Origin: Parachitinimonas caeni
GTDB lineage: Bacteria > Pseudomonadota > Gammaproteobacteria > Burkholderiales > Chitinimonadaceae
Assembly (NCBI RefSeq): GCF_030129945.1
Contig: NZ_JARRAF010000034.1
Span: 1 to 52,176, forward strand
Direction of reading: 5' to 3'
DNA: 52,176 nucleotides
The notes under the pieces are model-generated. The model had not been told where the DNA came from and did not search any database. It was given only the letters and a program-made list of their open reading frames with translations. Position numbers and translations under genes: made by a program. Shown one piece after another: positions 31,204 to 40,264 of the stretch (its first letter is position 1; every line of letters starts with the position of its first letter).

Positions 31204-31461
31204 TTATGCCATCCCCCAATAGTAAATTTCCGTTTTCAGTGGACGTATCGATCCCTCCGCATGTACTACCGGATTCATGAGAGGGACGGCAGGCAAAGCA
31301 ACAGGCACGAGGCAAACCGGTGCCCGCAACGGCATCAAATGACGTTGAAGGGCTTCCAATGCACGCAAACCACCACAACGCAGAAGCGCTGGGTTAGGCA
31401 TTGCTCGACTGGTGGATTTTGTTTCGTCCTGCGACAAAGCTGCAGCAGGACTGCGCGTCAT
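31204..31461 (-). CDS. Possible leader ORF coupled to rep
   Basis: An 85-codon frame ends at TAA one base before the rep ATG (TAAGATG), and its 3' end contains the rep ribosome binding site. Such small upstream frames control Rep synthesis by translational coupling in several plasmids. The predicted protein (starting MTRSPAAALSQDETKS) has no recognised domain, and its own start has no strong ribosome binding site, so it could also be chance. Confidence 0.3.
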   Translation of the reverse strand: MTRSPAAALSQDETKSTSRAMPNPALLRCGGLRALEALQRHLMPLRAPVCLVPVALPAVPLMNPVVHAEGSIRPLKTEIYYWGMA

Positions 31462-31770
31462 CGCACCGGCGTTCGGTCGATGCGACGAAGGTTAGTGTGT
31501 TGAGTGGGTGTGCACGGTGGGGTCACCGTTGAAGTGAATGTGAAAGTGTTTTTTTGGCGTAGCATAACGCCTCCTAGGTCGTAAAAGGATATTGACCCAG
31601 TAGCAACTACCGCCTAGGATTCGATTGAGAAGACGAATCTCGCCAGCGCAGTGTGCTGTCGCCAAACAGCAAATGTAGTTGGACCGGGATTGGTACAGAG
31701 CTGAGCGCCAACTCGGCTCTTTTTTCCTGTCTTGATCACTGCATAATGCATGACCTCCAAAGCATTGAAA
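31462..31770. other. Intergenic region between parB and rep: candidate origin
   Basis: No gene is supported. It holds a GC-poor segment, an inverted pair CCTAGG near 31573 and 31614, and the first copy of a degenerate 60-bp direct repeat (31619-31682). It would be a reasonable place for oriV because it lies upstream of rep, but I see no clear iterons. Confidence 0.4.
31619..31682. repeat. Degenerate direct repeat flanking parAB, copy 1
   Basis: GAGAAGACG, CTGTCGCCAAACAGCA and ATGTAGTTG are shared in order and spacing with 33856-33915 on the other side of parAB, same orientation. This may be a partition site or a recombination site. Confidence 0.5.
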
Positions 31771-32709
31771 TTAAATGGTTTTTTTTGATAATTCGTTCAA
31801 TAGCGTTTCTATTCTGCACCCAAGATCTTTTATATCCAGTCCTTTAGCAGGTGTTTTAATCTGGATTGATGACCCACGTTTACCAACCGCCATTGCCATA
31901 GTTGCCACTATGGCACCATCTTGATTCCGGATCTTGACCTCAGTCTTGCTTTTGGGGCCTGTGATTTGTCGAGAAATCCAATCAAACATTGGCTTACCCT
32001 TGGTCAGCTTCTTATCGTTCACTAACGAACAGGCGGCAATCACCAAATCCAAGTGATCTCGTTGTAAAAGATCTTGAGTCTGTTCAATATACGTACCCGT
32101 TATCAACTTCGGGTTTTTATCAAGAAAATCAACGAGCTGTGTTGGCAGCGACTGGAAAGCAAACAGCCGATGTATGGTGCGCTCACTTTCCCCCAGCACT
32201 CTGGCTAAACTTATGTAAGTTTTTGCAGCACCGGTTTCTTGGAGTGGTGCAATCAGCTTCGACTTCTCATAGTCACTTAGATCGACACGTCCCAAGTTCT
32301 CAACTGCAGTGATGAGAACAGCCTTCGAATCGTCACAAATCCGAATAAGAGCTTCAATCGACTCCCATCCCAAATGATCGCGAACAGCAATCAGTCGGCG
32401 CTCACCTGCGAGTAGCTCAAAATCGAAATCGGGGTCACCAACTATTTCACGAACAAGAATCGGTTCAACGACACCATTTGTCTCTTGAATGAGAATTGCT
32501 AACTTCGCCAGTTCGTCGTGATCAAACTCAACTCGGGGTTGAAATGGCGACCGTTTAATCCTGCGACATGGGATAGTTTGCTTTCGATCCCCTTCCTGAA
32601 AATTGAATATCGCACGCGCTGTTTCCTGGGCCTGCTCAGCTCGACCTTCTCTTTGCTCAGCCCTGGCCGCCAACGCAGATGCCATGGCATCCTTCTTGAC
32701 CCGACTCAT
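31771..32709 (-). CDS. parB: ParB-family partition protein
   Basis: The 312-residue protein has an N-terminal ParB/Srx domain with FQPRVEFDHDELAKLAILIQ and the LLAGERRLIAVRDHLGW box (about 118-134), then an HTH region ISLARVLGESERTIHRLFAF (about 175-194). It binds centromere-like parS sites and stimulates ParA. Its ATG overlaps the parA stop (ATGA). The C-terminal third shows IRNQDGAIVATMAMAVGKRGSS, a strand-rich domain also seen in plasmid RepB-like partition proteins. Confidence 0.88.
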   Translation of the reverse strand: MSRVKKDAMASALAARAEQREGRAEQAQETARAIFNFQEGDRKQTIPCRRIKRSPFQPRVEFDHDELAKLAILIQETNGVVEPILVREIVGDPDFDFELLAGERRLIAVRDHLGWESIEALIRICDDSKAVLITAVENLGRVDLSDYEKSKLIAPLQETGAAKTYISLARVLGESERTIHRLFAFQSLPTQLVDFLDKNPKLITGTYIEQTQDLLQRDHLDLVIAACSLVNDKKLTKGKPMFDWISRQITGPKSKTEVKIRNQDGAIVATMAMAVGKRGSSIQIKTPAKGLDIKDLGCRIETLLNELSKKTI

Positions 32710-33482
32710 GTCAGACCTACCCGAACCAAAATTTCGTCCGCCAACTCGGTAACCGCTTTAGCCGGCGACCCGTCGCGAGCTGCCTCAAGAACGGTCTTTG
32801 ATGTAGCAGCTGCTTCCTCAAACTGCACTGAACGTGGAAGGCGTGCCGATAGAAGATCCTTTCCAAACTTGCTCTCTGCAACACCGAGCAACTGCTGCGC
32901 AACATTAGTCCGGCCGTCATACATATTGAGAAATGCGCCAAGTAACTGAAGTTGTGGATTGTCTTCCTTCGCTTCTTTAACAGTTGCCTCGAGATCTTCG
33001 TACCCGTCCAGTGAGAAGATATCCGCCCCTTTTATGGGGACTAGATAGTGAGTAGCTGCACACAGCGCATTGCTTGTAAGCCGTCCAAGGTTAGGCGGAC
33101 TATCCAAGATAATGATGTCGTAATCAGCGGCTATTATTGCAAGCCTCTTGCGTAGGGTTGTCGTGTTCCGACGAATCAACTCAGTCTCTGCAGCACGCGC
33201 TAGCTTAATACTGCTTGCAATCATATCGAGACCCTTAATTCGAGAACCAATGATGCATGCACTAGCAACTGTTGGATCAGAATCAAGCAAAAGGTTGACC
33301 GTATTGAAGCGCAACTTTCCTGGATTGACCTCGCTGATGATTGAGGTGGCATTACTTTGCGGATCTAAGTCAATTAAAAGGGTGCGTTTCCCTCTTCGGA
33401 CGAAGGCATCTGCCAAATTCACCGCCGATGAAGTTTTTCCAACCCCGCCTTTTTGAGTTGCAATTGCAATGATGATGGTCAT
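32706..33482 (-). CDS. parA: ParA-family partition ATPase
   Basis: The 258-residue ATPase has the deviant Walker A KGGVGKTSS at about residues 11-19, LLIDLDPQSNATS near 39-51, and Walker B YDIIILDSPPNLGRL near 116-130. Type Ib size: it lacks the N-terminal HTH of larger ParA proteins, so operon repression would come from ParB. I start it at ATG 33482; a GTG three codons upstream is possible. Paired AATTACC-type sites lie just upstream. Confidence 0.92.
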   Translation of the reverse strand: MTIIIAIATQKGGVGKTSSAVNLADAFVRRGKRTLLIDLDPQSNATSIISEVNPGKLRFNTVNLLLDSDPTVASACIIGSRIKGLDMIASSIKLARAAETELIRRNTTTLRKRLAIIAADYDIIILDSPPNLGRLTSNALCAATHYLVPIKGADIFSLDGYEDLEATVKEAKEDNPQLQLLGAFLNMYDGRTNVAQQLLGVAESKFGKDLLSARLPRSVQFEEAAATSKTVLEAARDGSPAKAVTELADEILVRVGLT

Positions 33483-33498
33483 CGTATGCACCGCTCTT

Positions 33499-33530
33499 GG
33501 TAATTAGTTGCTGTAATTTTGGCAATTACC
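33499..33530. promoter_or_regulatory. Inverted-repeat site upstream of parA
   Basis: GGTAATT (33499) and AATTACC (33524-33530) form an inverted pair, with the half-site TTGGCAATT recurring near 33652 in TTGGCAATTGCC. This is a plausible ParB operator or parS cluster. Confidence 0.5.
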
Positions 33531-33927
33531 TGACTAGCAAGCAACAACAATTTTTGGCCATTTCAAGAAAATACTATGTATTGATTAAATATCATTAATG
33601 TAATCAGTTAGATATAAACGCTTGTTGTCTTCACACTCTCCATTTTAGATGTTGGCAATTGCCCTACTTACAACCCTTGAACTTGTCGAGAGCGTTGCTA
33701 AACAGCCATCCTTCTCTTGGGAAAATTTCTAACCTCCAGACACAATTAGAAATATAAATACCTAATAATCAATGCGTTACGCAGTATGCAGAATGCACCC
33801 CTAACACAGCATGGCAACCATCATGTTTGACCTGTGGCACCCATAGCTGTATATTTACAACCGAGAAGACGTTTCCCAGCAGTAACACTGTCGCCAAGCA
33901 GCATATGTAATTGCGTTCTAGGGCAAG
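33531..33927. other. Intergenic region upstream of parAB
   Basis: About 400 bp, AT-rich in its first half, with no gene seen. It contains the further TTGGCAATTGCC site near 33652 and the second copy of the direct repeat (33856-33915). It lies between convergently and divergently read modules and probably carries the par promoter and centromere. Confidence 0.5.
33856..33915. repeat. Degenerate direct repeat flanking parAB, copy 2
   Basis: It shares GAGAAGACG, CTGTCGCCAA(G/A)CAGCA and ATGTAATTG with 31619-31682 in the same order. Confidence 0.5.
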
Positions 33928-34581
33928 CTAAAGATATTTCCTCATCCAGCTTGCCTGCCCCCACACACTACCCACCACCACAACCATCAACGGCCCCATG
34001 ATCCACCCAGGATCCACCGTAAATGGCGCCGCAACATACAGCAGACACCCCAGTGGCAGACCGACCTTGCGCATGGCTTTGGCCAGGTTGAATTTTGTCG
34101 CAGACTCACGTCCTGCCTCTTCGACTCGAATCGCTCTCTGCACCAGCCCATCAATTCCCGCCACCAACACCAGAACCAGCAACAACTCAAAACAGGCCAG
34201 TAGAGCGGCCAATCGTGTACCGATCAATTGCACCGCATACAGGTAGGCCAGGATCCACGGATGCAACACTCGTTGGGCAGGCGTTAACGAGCCATCTGAC
34301 TGTTGACGTCGAACCACAGCATCGAGTCGGGTCCAAACCCCGAGCGGCTGATACAACACATCAGCCGCTTGCCTGGCCAAAACAGGATCTGCCGCACGCT
34401 TCTGAGCATCTGCCAGCAACTGCCCCAATCTTTCAGCCGGCTCCGGACTGAACCAGCGCGCTGTACCGATCTGCACTATCAAAGCCACCACCACCAGCAT
34501 AATGAGGCTGTACAAGGCTCGGCCGGAGGCCATGATTGGCCATACTGCCAGCGCTTCACGCGGATCCTTAACGGCTGCCAT
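33928..34581 (-). CDS. DUF4400 integrating-conjugative-element membrane protein
   Basis: The 217-residue protein has four likely membrane helices (near residues 24-42, 106-124 preceding LLACFELLLVLVLVAGIDG, 125-145 and 175-205). The GIDGLVQRAIRVEEAGRESA segment is characteristic of the ICE membrane protein family that sits next to TraD in MOBH elements. It probably assists coupling at the inner membrane. The gene overlaps the end of traD by 14 bp and is the last of the minus-strand tra operon. Confidence 0.8.
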   Translation of the reverse strand: MAAVKDPREALAVWPIMASGRALYSLIMLVVVALIVQIGTARWFSPEPAERLGQLLADAQKRAADPVLARQAADVLYQPLGVWTRLDAVVRRQQSDGSLTPAQRVLHPWILAYLYAVQLIGTRLAALLACFELLLVLVLVAGIDGLVQRAIRVEEAGRESATKFNLAKAMRKVGLPLGCLLYVAAPFTVDPGWIMGPLMVVVVGSVWGQASWMRKYL

Positions 34582-36646
34582 CTAACCACCCTGCCCCAGC
34601 GCCATCCACTTCAGCCGAATCGATCTGATCGATGTAGGCTTGATACTGCTCGCGCATGGCAATATCAATTGTCCGCAAATCCGCAGGCATGCAGGCATCG
34701 CCGGTTTCGTCCGCCAACGGGAATCGCAATTTGTAAAGCTGCCCACCATTGATCAACGCGAAAGCCTGGCCTTTCGGCAGTTGCACCAGATCCGCCGGTT
34801 GCAGCATCTCCACTTCCTTGTCGGTCACCTTGTCCGCATTTGCGCTGGAAAAACTTTTGCCATCGAACAAGTCCCCCGCGTCCGTTGCCTTGCTATCGGG
34901 GGTGACACTGCGAATCCGCACCTTGGGCAGCTGCGAGGTCAGGATTTCTGCCGTGCTGATGTGCTTGACCCGCAGCATGATCAAGGTATTGAAGTTCCCG
35001 AAAATCTGCTGAGCCTTGGCGGCAGAACCAATTTTGGCCTCCATGTCGGCCGAGGTCTGGGTATAGGCGGTCACCTGAAAGCCAGCGCCACCTGCCTTGT
35101 TGACCATGGGGACGAAGGCGTCGTTGATCAGCTCATTGACCTCATCCAGATGCAGGGCCAGTTTCGCTGGCTTAATGGCCTGACGCTGACCGTAGGCTTG
35201 GCCGTACTTATAGAGCTTGCCGGCCGTGGAAGTCAGATCGTTCAGCATCGAGGTCGCGACCGCAGAACCCACTTCATGGTCGGTCAATGAATCGAGGCCA
35301 ATGTAGACGATGGCACGCTGATCAATGACCTTCGCCCAGTCAAAAATGGGCCGGGGGTCGTTTGGATCGTCATAATCAGGGGAGAGTAGGGCAGAGACCC
35401 TGCCGGTCGTCACCTTTTCCAGCAATGGGTAAAGCGACCCAATCAGCTTGTCAAAGAAGGTTTTGTCGTTATTGATTACCGAAATCAGGGCGTCGCCAAT
35501 CGGGTCATGCAGACCCTGAGACTGGATCCAGAACACCAGCGCCAACAATTCAAAGGACCTTCCAGTCTTGTTGGCCTGAGTCAACAATTGCTTATTGGTC
35601 TCCTTGTCGTTCCCCAATTCCAGCAACTTTTTCTCAAACTCGGATCGCCAACTCGGGCGAACTGACTCCAGCCAAAACTCCAGATAATTTTTGGTCAGCT
35701 CCCCGATATTGACTGCATTGGCGTAAATGACCTCTAAGTTTGGCTTGAATCCCAAGGCGACAAGGGCACGCGCCATTACATTGATAAAGCGCCAAACAAA
35801 GGCTTTAAAAGCGGCGGCCTGCCCCTCACTCGGCAGCTGGCCAGCAACCCGGGTTGCCACCTCGGTCACCTTGGCGAAGCTACCAATCGGGTTATATCTG
35901 GCAGAGATTTCCGGAAAGCCGAGATGGAACATATAAAACACATCTTGCCGGCCTGCCCTCACCGCTTCGGCATACATGCGGCGCAACAGGTCCGCATCGC
36001 CCTTGGGATCGAACACGATCACCACATCGCCGCGCCGGATATCCTGCGTGATCAGCACCTCCGCCAGCCGGGTCTTACCGACGCGGGTGGTGCCAAGCAC
36101 CAAGCTGTGGGCAACCCGCTCGCCGAGGTCCTGATAGACGTCCGACTCGTCCACTTCAATCCCATGCAGCTCGGGAGAGCCATGAACCGGCGGCAGGGGA
36201 CGCACCGGATTCCACCAGGCATCCCGGCTGGTGTAGCGACACAGCCAGTGTTGGCCATGGCTAATCCGCTCCAGCTCCCGCGCTGCGCGCTCCAACCGCG
36301 TCTCGCCCAACAGTTCCTGGTAGCGCTCGCGCACCAGGGCCAGGCGCTGGCTATGAATCGGCAGCCAGCGGAAGCCCCGCCCCAGAAACAGGAATTTCTC
36401 GTGATAGGGAATTTCGGAAGCGGTGAGTTTGTAGACCGGCAATCGTCGCAAGTTGGCGCGGTAGCGCATCTGCCGCCAAGCCCCCCGTCCGCGCACGATC
36501 GCCAAAGCCCCCAAACCCAATACCGACGCCCCTTGCAAGATGGCGGACGGCGCCAGGCCGGGCAGAACCAAGATGCCAAGCGCTGCCCCGGATGCCGACA
36601 GGGCGGGGATCCATTCGAGCGGTGGGCGAAATCGGTTCTCGATCAT
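34568..36646 (-). CDS. traD: TraD type IV coupling protein
   Basis: The 692-residue protein has an N-terminal membrane region (about 12-52), Walker A GTTRVGKT at 185-192, a Walker-B-like VVIVFDPKGDADLLRRM near 208-224, and a second conserved KLALHLDEVNELIND near 490-505. This matches the SXT/ICE-type TraD coupling ATPase, which links the relaxosome to the secretion channel. It lies 3' of the small gene that follows traI and overlaps its neighbours on both sides. Confidence 0.92.
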   Translation of the reverse strand: MIENRFRPPLEWIPALSASGAALGILVLPGLAPSAILQGASVLGLGALAIVRGRGAWRQMRYRANLRRLPVYKLTASEIPYHEKFLFLGRGFRWLPIHSQRLALVRERYQELLGETRLERAARELERISHGQHWLCRYTSRDAWWNPVRPLPPVHGSPELHGIEVDESDVYQDLGERVAHSLVLGTTRVGKTRLAEVLITQDIRRGDVVIVFDPKGDADLLRRMYAEAVRAGRQDVFYMFHLGFPEISARYNPIGSFAKVTEVATRVAGQLPSEGQAAAFKAFVWRFINVMARALVALGFKPNLEVIYANAVNIGELTKNYLEFWLESVRPSWRSEFEKKLLELGNDKETNKQLLTQANKTGRSFELLALVFWIQSQGLHDPIGDALISVINNDKTFFDKLIGSLYPLLEKVTTGRVSALLSPDYDDPNDPRPIFDWAKVIDQRAIVYIGLDSLTDHEVGSAVATSMLNDLTSTAGKLYKYGQAYGQRQAIKPAKLALHLDEVNELINDAFVPMVNKAGGAGFQVTAYTQTSADMEAKIGSAAKAQQIFGNFNTLIMLRVKHISTAEILTSQLPKVRIRSVTPDSKATDAGDLFDGKSFSSANADKVTDKEVEMLQPADLVQLPKGQAFALINGGQLYKLRFPLADETGDACMPADLRTIDIAMREQYQAYIDQIDSAEVDGAGAGWLDGSR

Positions 36647-36879
36647 GGCAATGGCAGGCCAGCGTCAAGACGCGCTACAGCTTGTTCCAGTAGCTGGATC
36701 AGCGATGGAGTGTGAGGTCCATGCAGCAACACAAAAGCCGCTTCCGCGTCACGACCATGCCCGAGCGTCATGAGCGCTCCGCTATCGTTGCGGCTGTCGA
36801 GCATGTGGATGATGTCGCCGAGTGGGGTGTTGTCATCGACAGGCAAAGAATCGTGTTGATCAGACATTGTGGGATCCAT
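36643..36879 (-). CDS. Small conserved gene between traI and traD
   Basis: The 78-residue acidic protein starts at ATG 36879, three bases after the traI stop, or at ATG 36867 with GGAT upstream. Its middle reads ALMTLGHGRDAEAAFVLLHG. It has no known domain and no membrane segment. Its 3' end overlaps the traD start by four bases, so it is translated with the transfer genes and may be an accessory relaxosome or coupling factor. Confidence 0.65.
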   Translation of the reverse strand: MDPTMSDQHDSLPVDDNTPLGDIIHMLDSRNDSGALMTLGHGRDAEAAFVLLHGPHTPSLIQLLEQAVARLDAGLPLP

Positions 36880-36882
36880 GGG

Positions 36883-38934
36883 CTAGGCCGCCGTCGCCGT
36901 GATTTGGCGCACCAGGTGCGGGTTGGGTTGGGGGACCGGATTGAACAGTTGCGAAGGTTTCCCGAACAGCATGGCATGCAACAGTTGTCCGGTATTGGTA
37001 ACGTACGGGTGTATCCACTGAGGATCCACCTTGCCATTGGGCAAGACAAGTAGACGCGGTACAAACAGCTTGCTGTCGCAGCAAGCCCGCTGCAGCACCT
37101 GCTCCAGCTTTTTGCCAGCAGGCACGGGGGGTTGGTCTTCGGTTGGCAAGGACTCTGCAAAGTCCCGGAAAATCACTGGCGAAATCAGCAACATCCCTTC
37201 TTCGACAAAGTGAATTCTTGCGCCCGTCACGTTGAAAGACAGGCTGCCATCACTGACGCCGGCCTGGACCCAGGCAAGCAGGCGCATCGCCCACTCTTTC
37301 TTTGACAGTGACACCCCGCCGCCCGGATCCTGGGCCGCCAACGTAGCCGGGGCCATGGGCGGCAGGGGTTGCTTGGGCAGATTGCGGCTAACGTGTCGCT
37401 GTTCGGTCACCGGAGGCAAGCAATCATCACCCACCGACCAGTCCATCCCCTTCGGCTCTGATTCGAACAGTACCGACACAGACTCAGATGGCTGTATAGC
37501 CGATTGACAGGTCACTGTCTGGACAGTTTCCGCAGAGAGCAGGCCACCGTCCGGACCATCATCCGGCGGGCCGCTATCCTCCGGCGGTCCGGCTTCCTCT
37601 TCGAAACCCCAATCCGTGGTCGCGGCACGCAATGACGGCGCCGCGTTGGCAGGCGGTGTCATTGCGGCGGCGGGGCGCGTCGGGGTGACTGCGGCCTCGG
37701 CCGGGCTGGGTATTGACGTGGCTTCGCCCTCAATCACGCGTAACCGACCGGCGAAACTCGCCGGCCGCGCCCCGCCACTGGACCACAGGGCCGACACGGG
37801 AAATACGATGACCGTCAGATTGGCTGCAAACTCACCATCCTGCACTGCGATGCGCCAGATGGCCCGGCCATTGGCCGGGTTGGGAAACAACGCTTGATAA
37901 TCCTGCCAGGCGTCGAACAGACGCTCGTTGTCAGCCGGTACCGGCAAGGGATTTTCCTGCCGCTGTAACCAGCCACGCACTTCATCGGCAATCCGTTTGG
38001 CCACAAGATAAACCTGGCCATCGACCACCCAGCCCGCTGCGCCAGGCTTGTTCAACGGCAGCTCCCCTTCGGCCAGCAGACTGCGTAGCGCCAACATCAA
38101 GCGCTCGATCAGCGGTGTGCTTTGGGCGGATGCAAACCGTACCCGCGACCCTGCTTCCAGATTGTGCTTGACGCTCCACTGATCCGCCTGACTGACGATG
38201 GCCATCAGCACATTGCTGGCGGGATCCGCGTCGCCACTCAATGCTGGTAACAGGGTTGCCATCAGCCGGCTTTCCTCAGCCAGCCAAGCTCGGGTCTCAT
38301 CCCGCAGCAGGCGCTGGTACAGCAGGATGCCCAGCTTGCTGTGGGCGTCATAACATCGTTCCGCACTGGGCGGGAAACGCACCAGATAGTGGCTGGCGCC
38401 TTTGATGTCGGTCAGCGAGGTGGTCAGCGCATTCCACACTTGTCCGTGCTGCGGATCCTTGCCAAACCAACTCACTCGCAGATCCGACACGGGCTTGCCA
38501 ACGTCGTGCAACAACGCCACCACCATCACCGCAAAATTCCAGCGATGACGAATCGGCAATCGCTCTTCGGGCGATATTCCAGGCGGCAGTTCTTTGCCTG
38601 CCGCAATTTTCAAGGCCTGCTGACAAACCTCGAACAGGTGGATCAACAAACCGCCAGGCTGGGCATGGTGATGCGACTCTGAAGCGGGCAGCTGTTGCAC
38701 GTACTCCGCCACCCCACACAACAGAGGCAGGGCATCGCTCTGCCAGTTGATGTCTGCGAATCCCAGGACTTGTCGGATTGAGTTGATCGAACCTTGCAAC
38801 CCATGTCTGGCCACTAGTTGCTCAAAGCTCAGGATCGGCAGTTGCTCACCCCGCGGCTGCGGCAGGGCAGGGGGGGTCTTGGCCATTTCTTGAGCAGGGG
38901 CAGGTCGCAGTTTGGTCAGGAGTCGCTGCAGCAT
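36883..38934 (-). CDS. traI: MOBH-type TraI relaxase
   Basis: The 683-residue protein has the TraI_2 relaxase domain of MOBH elements: QLPASESHHHAQPGGLLIHL (His 88-90 and 99) and the HD motif LLHDVGKP with H143-D144, which coordinate the metal used to nick oriT. A middle linker rich in Pro, Ala and Asp (about 395-470) leads to a C-terminal domain (MRLLAWVQAGVSDGSLSFNV onward) typical of the family. It would cut oriT and pilot the strand into the pore with TraD. It is the first gene of the minus-strand tra operon; the noncoding DNA upstream is the likely oriT. Confidence 0.92.
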   Translation of the reverse strand: MLQRLLTKLRPAPAQEMAKTPPALPQPRGEQLPILSFEQLVARHGLQGSINSIRQVLGFADINWQSDALPLLCGVAEYVQQLPASESHHHAQPGGLLIHLFEVCQQALKIAAGKELPPGISPEERLPIRHRWNFAVMVVALLHDVGKPVSDLRVSWFGKDPQHGQVWNALTTSLTDIKGASHYLVRFPPSAERCYDAHSKLGILLYQRLLRDETRAWLAEESRLMATLLPALSGDADPASNVLMAIVSQADQWSVKHNLEAGSRVRFASAQSTPLIERLMLALRSLLAEGELPLNKPGAAGWVVDGQVYLVAKRIADEVRGWLQRQENPLPVPADNERLFDAWQDYQALFPNPANGRAIWRIAVQDGEFAANLTVIVFPVSALWSSGGARPASFAGRLRVIEGEATSIPSPAEAAVTPTRPAAAMTPPANAAPSLRAATTDWGFEEEAGPPEDSGPPDDGPDGGLLSAETVQTVTCQSAIQPSESVSVLFESEPKGMDWSVGDDCLPPVTEQRHVSRNLPKQPLPPMAPATLAAQDPGGGVSLSKKEWAMRLLAWVQAGVSDGSLSFNVTGARIHFVEEGMLLISPVIFRDFAESLPTEDQPPVPAGKKLEQVLQRACCDSKLFVPRLLVLPNGKVDPQWIHPYVTNTGQLLHAMLFGKPSQLFNPVPQPNPHLVRQITATAA

Positions 38935-39237
38935 ATCGGGTGCCTGTCGGGTTGGTCGTTTGGGACAGCCGGTTGGCGTTCTTTTTTTATGCTTGCCGCG
39001 ACCTCAAAAAATTTGCAACGAATTTATTTGCATTTATGACAATGGGTTGGCGGAAAATTGCGTCGAGTTGACATCACATGAACCCATTTTTTTGTGGCAT
39101 AATGAGGTAGCAAATTGCTCTAATGCCATTTTTCTTGCATTTTTCCCCTTTGGGCCAGCCCTTATCCCTTTAGCGCCGCAGGCGACGTAAACCCTTGTCC
39201 CATAAAGCCCTTTTTGCCATTTCCCGTGGGCCATTTA

Positions 39238-39272
39238 GGCCTGGCCGAGCGGGATTTTAGCGAGGCCAGGCC
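39238..39272. repeat. Inverted repeat GGCCTGGCC/GGCCAGGCC, oriT candidate
   Basis: Perfect nine-base arms flank a 17-base loop. It lies about 300 bp upstream of the relaxase gene, a usual place for oriT, but no nic sequence is recognised. Confidence 0.5.
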
Positions 39273-39452
39273 GGCCCTTTTGGTAGTCCCCGTAGCCATT
39301 ATGCCATTGTCGTGTGACAAGGCCATTTTCGGCGCTTTGACCATTTTCAGAATCGATCAGTCGTAAGTAATTGTTTTATATGATTATTTATTTTAGAGAT
39401 TTTTCTGAAAAACCCTCAACTGTACCACGAGTATTTCGTATTCACCAAATTT

Positions 39453-39478
39453 AAACTGGTGTCACGTAAAACCAGTTT
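39453..39478. promoter_or_regulatory. Inverted repeat AAACTGGT/ACCAGTTT
   Basis: Eight-base perfect arms around a ten-base spacer, about 195 bp before the first plus-strand gene. It looks like an operator for the pore operon. Confidence 0.5.
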
Positions 39479-39672
39479 GATTGCTGTTTTGCAAAATCTT
39501 TTTTGCTAGAGTCCGCACATCGATGACACGGGGCATCAGCCTCCATGTTGCCGGTGCCGTCCGCTTTCAAAGTGATCGTTTACTTACTTTGTACGGGCAA
39601 TTGCAGAAGTTTACTCCTCCTCTACCGGACCGCTGCACGGCGGTGGTCCGGATCTTTTTGGAGCATACGGTC

Positions 39673-39879
39673 ATGAATACGATCAGTCCCAATCATCCAA
39701 CACCTCCCACACCCGTGCCAGTTGAGCCCGAGTCAGGGTGCTTGATGTTCGGCACTGCTCGTGCAGGCAAAACCCGCCTGGCGGAAGACATAGTCCTTCG
39801 CCAGACCTATCAGGATCTTTCAAGCGCACAACAATCGGTGAATGGTTTGTCACCCACCGATCCATACCTTGATCCATGA
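39673..39879 (+). CDS. Small P-loop-containing protein resembling the TraD Walker A segment
   Basis: The 68-residue protein starts at ATG 39673 with GGAG upstream; the longer frame to 39481 has no ribosome binding site. Its centre reads GCLMFGTARAGKTRLAEDIV, close to SLVLGTTRVGKTRLAEVLIT of the TraD protein encoded at 34568-36646, but nothing else of an ATPase is present. It may be a truncated duplicate, a decoy P-loop peptide, or a coincidence. It precedes the pore operon. Confidence 0.5.
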   Translation: MNTISPNHPTPPTPVPVEPESGCLMFGTARAGKTRLAEDIVLRQTYQDLSSAQQSVNGLSPTDPYLDP

Positions 39880-39946
39880 GTTGGACCGCCCAACGCGGCA
39901 GGGTCTGATCCGCACTACCACCTGACGATTCATTAAAGGATTTTTT

Positions 39947-40264
39947 ATGAGTGCTCTCCTCACTCAGGGGACCTGCTACGCCCAAATTCTGCACCGCTCT
40001 ATCCGTCAAAGGCTGCGCCCGCTGCTATTGACCTTGATTTGGCTCGGAGTGCTGGGGAACACCGGCATCGCACTTTTAAATGATCTAGCCTACCTTTTTT
40101 GCGAGGTTGTCACACTGCCACTTAATGGCTCCGTATGGATGAATGCTTTGGTGCGCTACAGCTGCGTCCTTGCTTTGTCGGTTGGTGCCGTCGTGCTAGC
40201 AGTGGGATTGATCAGTCTCGCCATCGAGTCTGTTCGATTTGAAATGCGGGGCTGTCATGCGTGA
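39947..40264 (+). CDS. Small membrane protein, first gene of the pore operon
   Basis: The 105-residue protein has two likely membrane helices (RPLLLTLIWLGVLGNTGIAL, about 24-43, and YSCVLALSVGAVVLAVGLIS, about 71-90). AAGGA lies at a suitable distance upstream. Its end overlaps the trbB-like start by eight bases. It is probably an accessory pore or regulatory protein; the family is unknown to me. Confidence 0.6.
   Translation: MSALLTQGTCYAQILHRSIRQRLRPLLLTLIWLGVLGNTGIALLNDLAYLFCEVVTLPLNGSVWMNALVRYSCVLALSVGAVVLAVGLISLAIESVRFEMRGCHA

Larger units (their letters stand above)
38935..39672. other. Noncoding region upstream of traI: candidate oriT and divergent promoters
   Basis: This 740-bp region has no credible gene. 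It is rich in short variants of GGCCATTT (for example near 39137, 39217, 39229, 39321) and holds two good inverted repeats (39238-39272 and 39453-39478). It separates the leftward traI operon from the rightward mating-pore operon and should contain both promoters. Confidence 0.6.
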
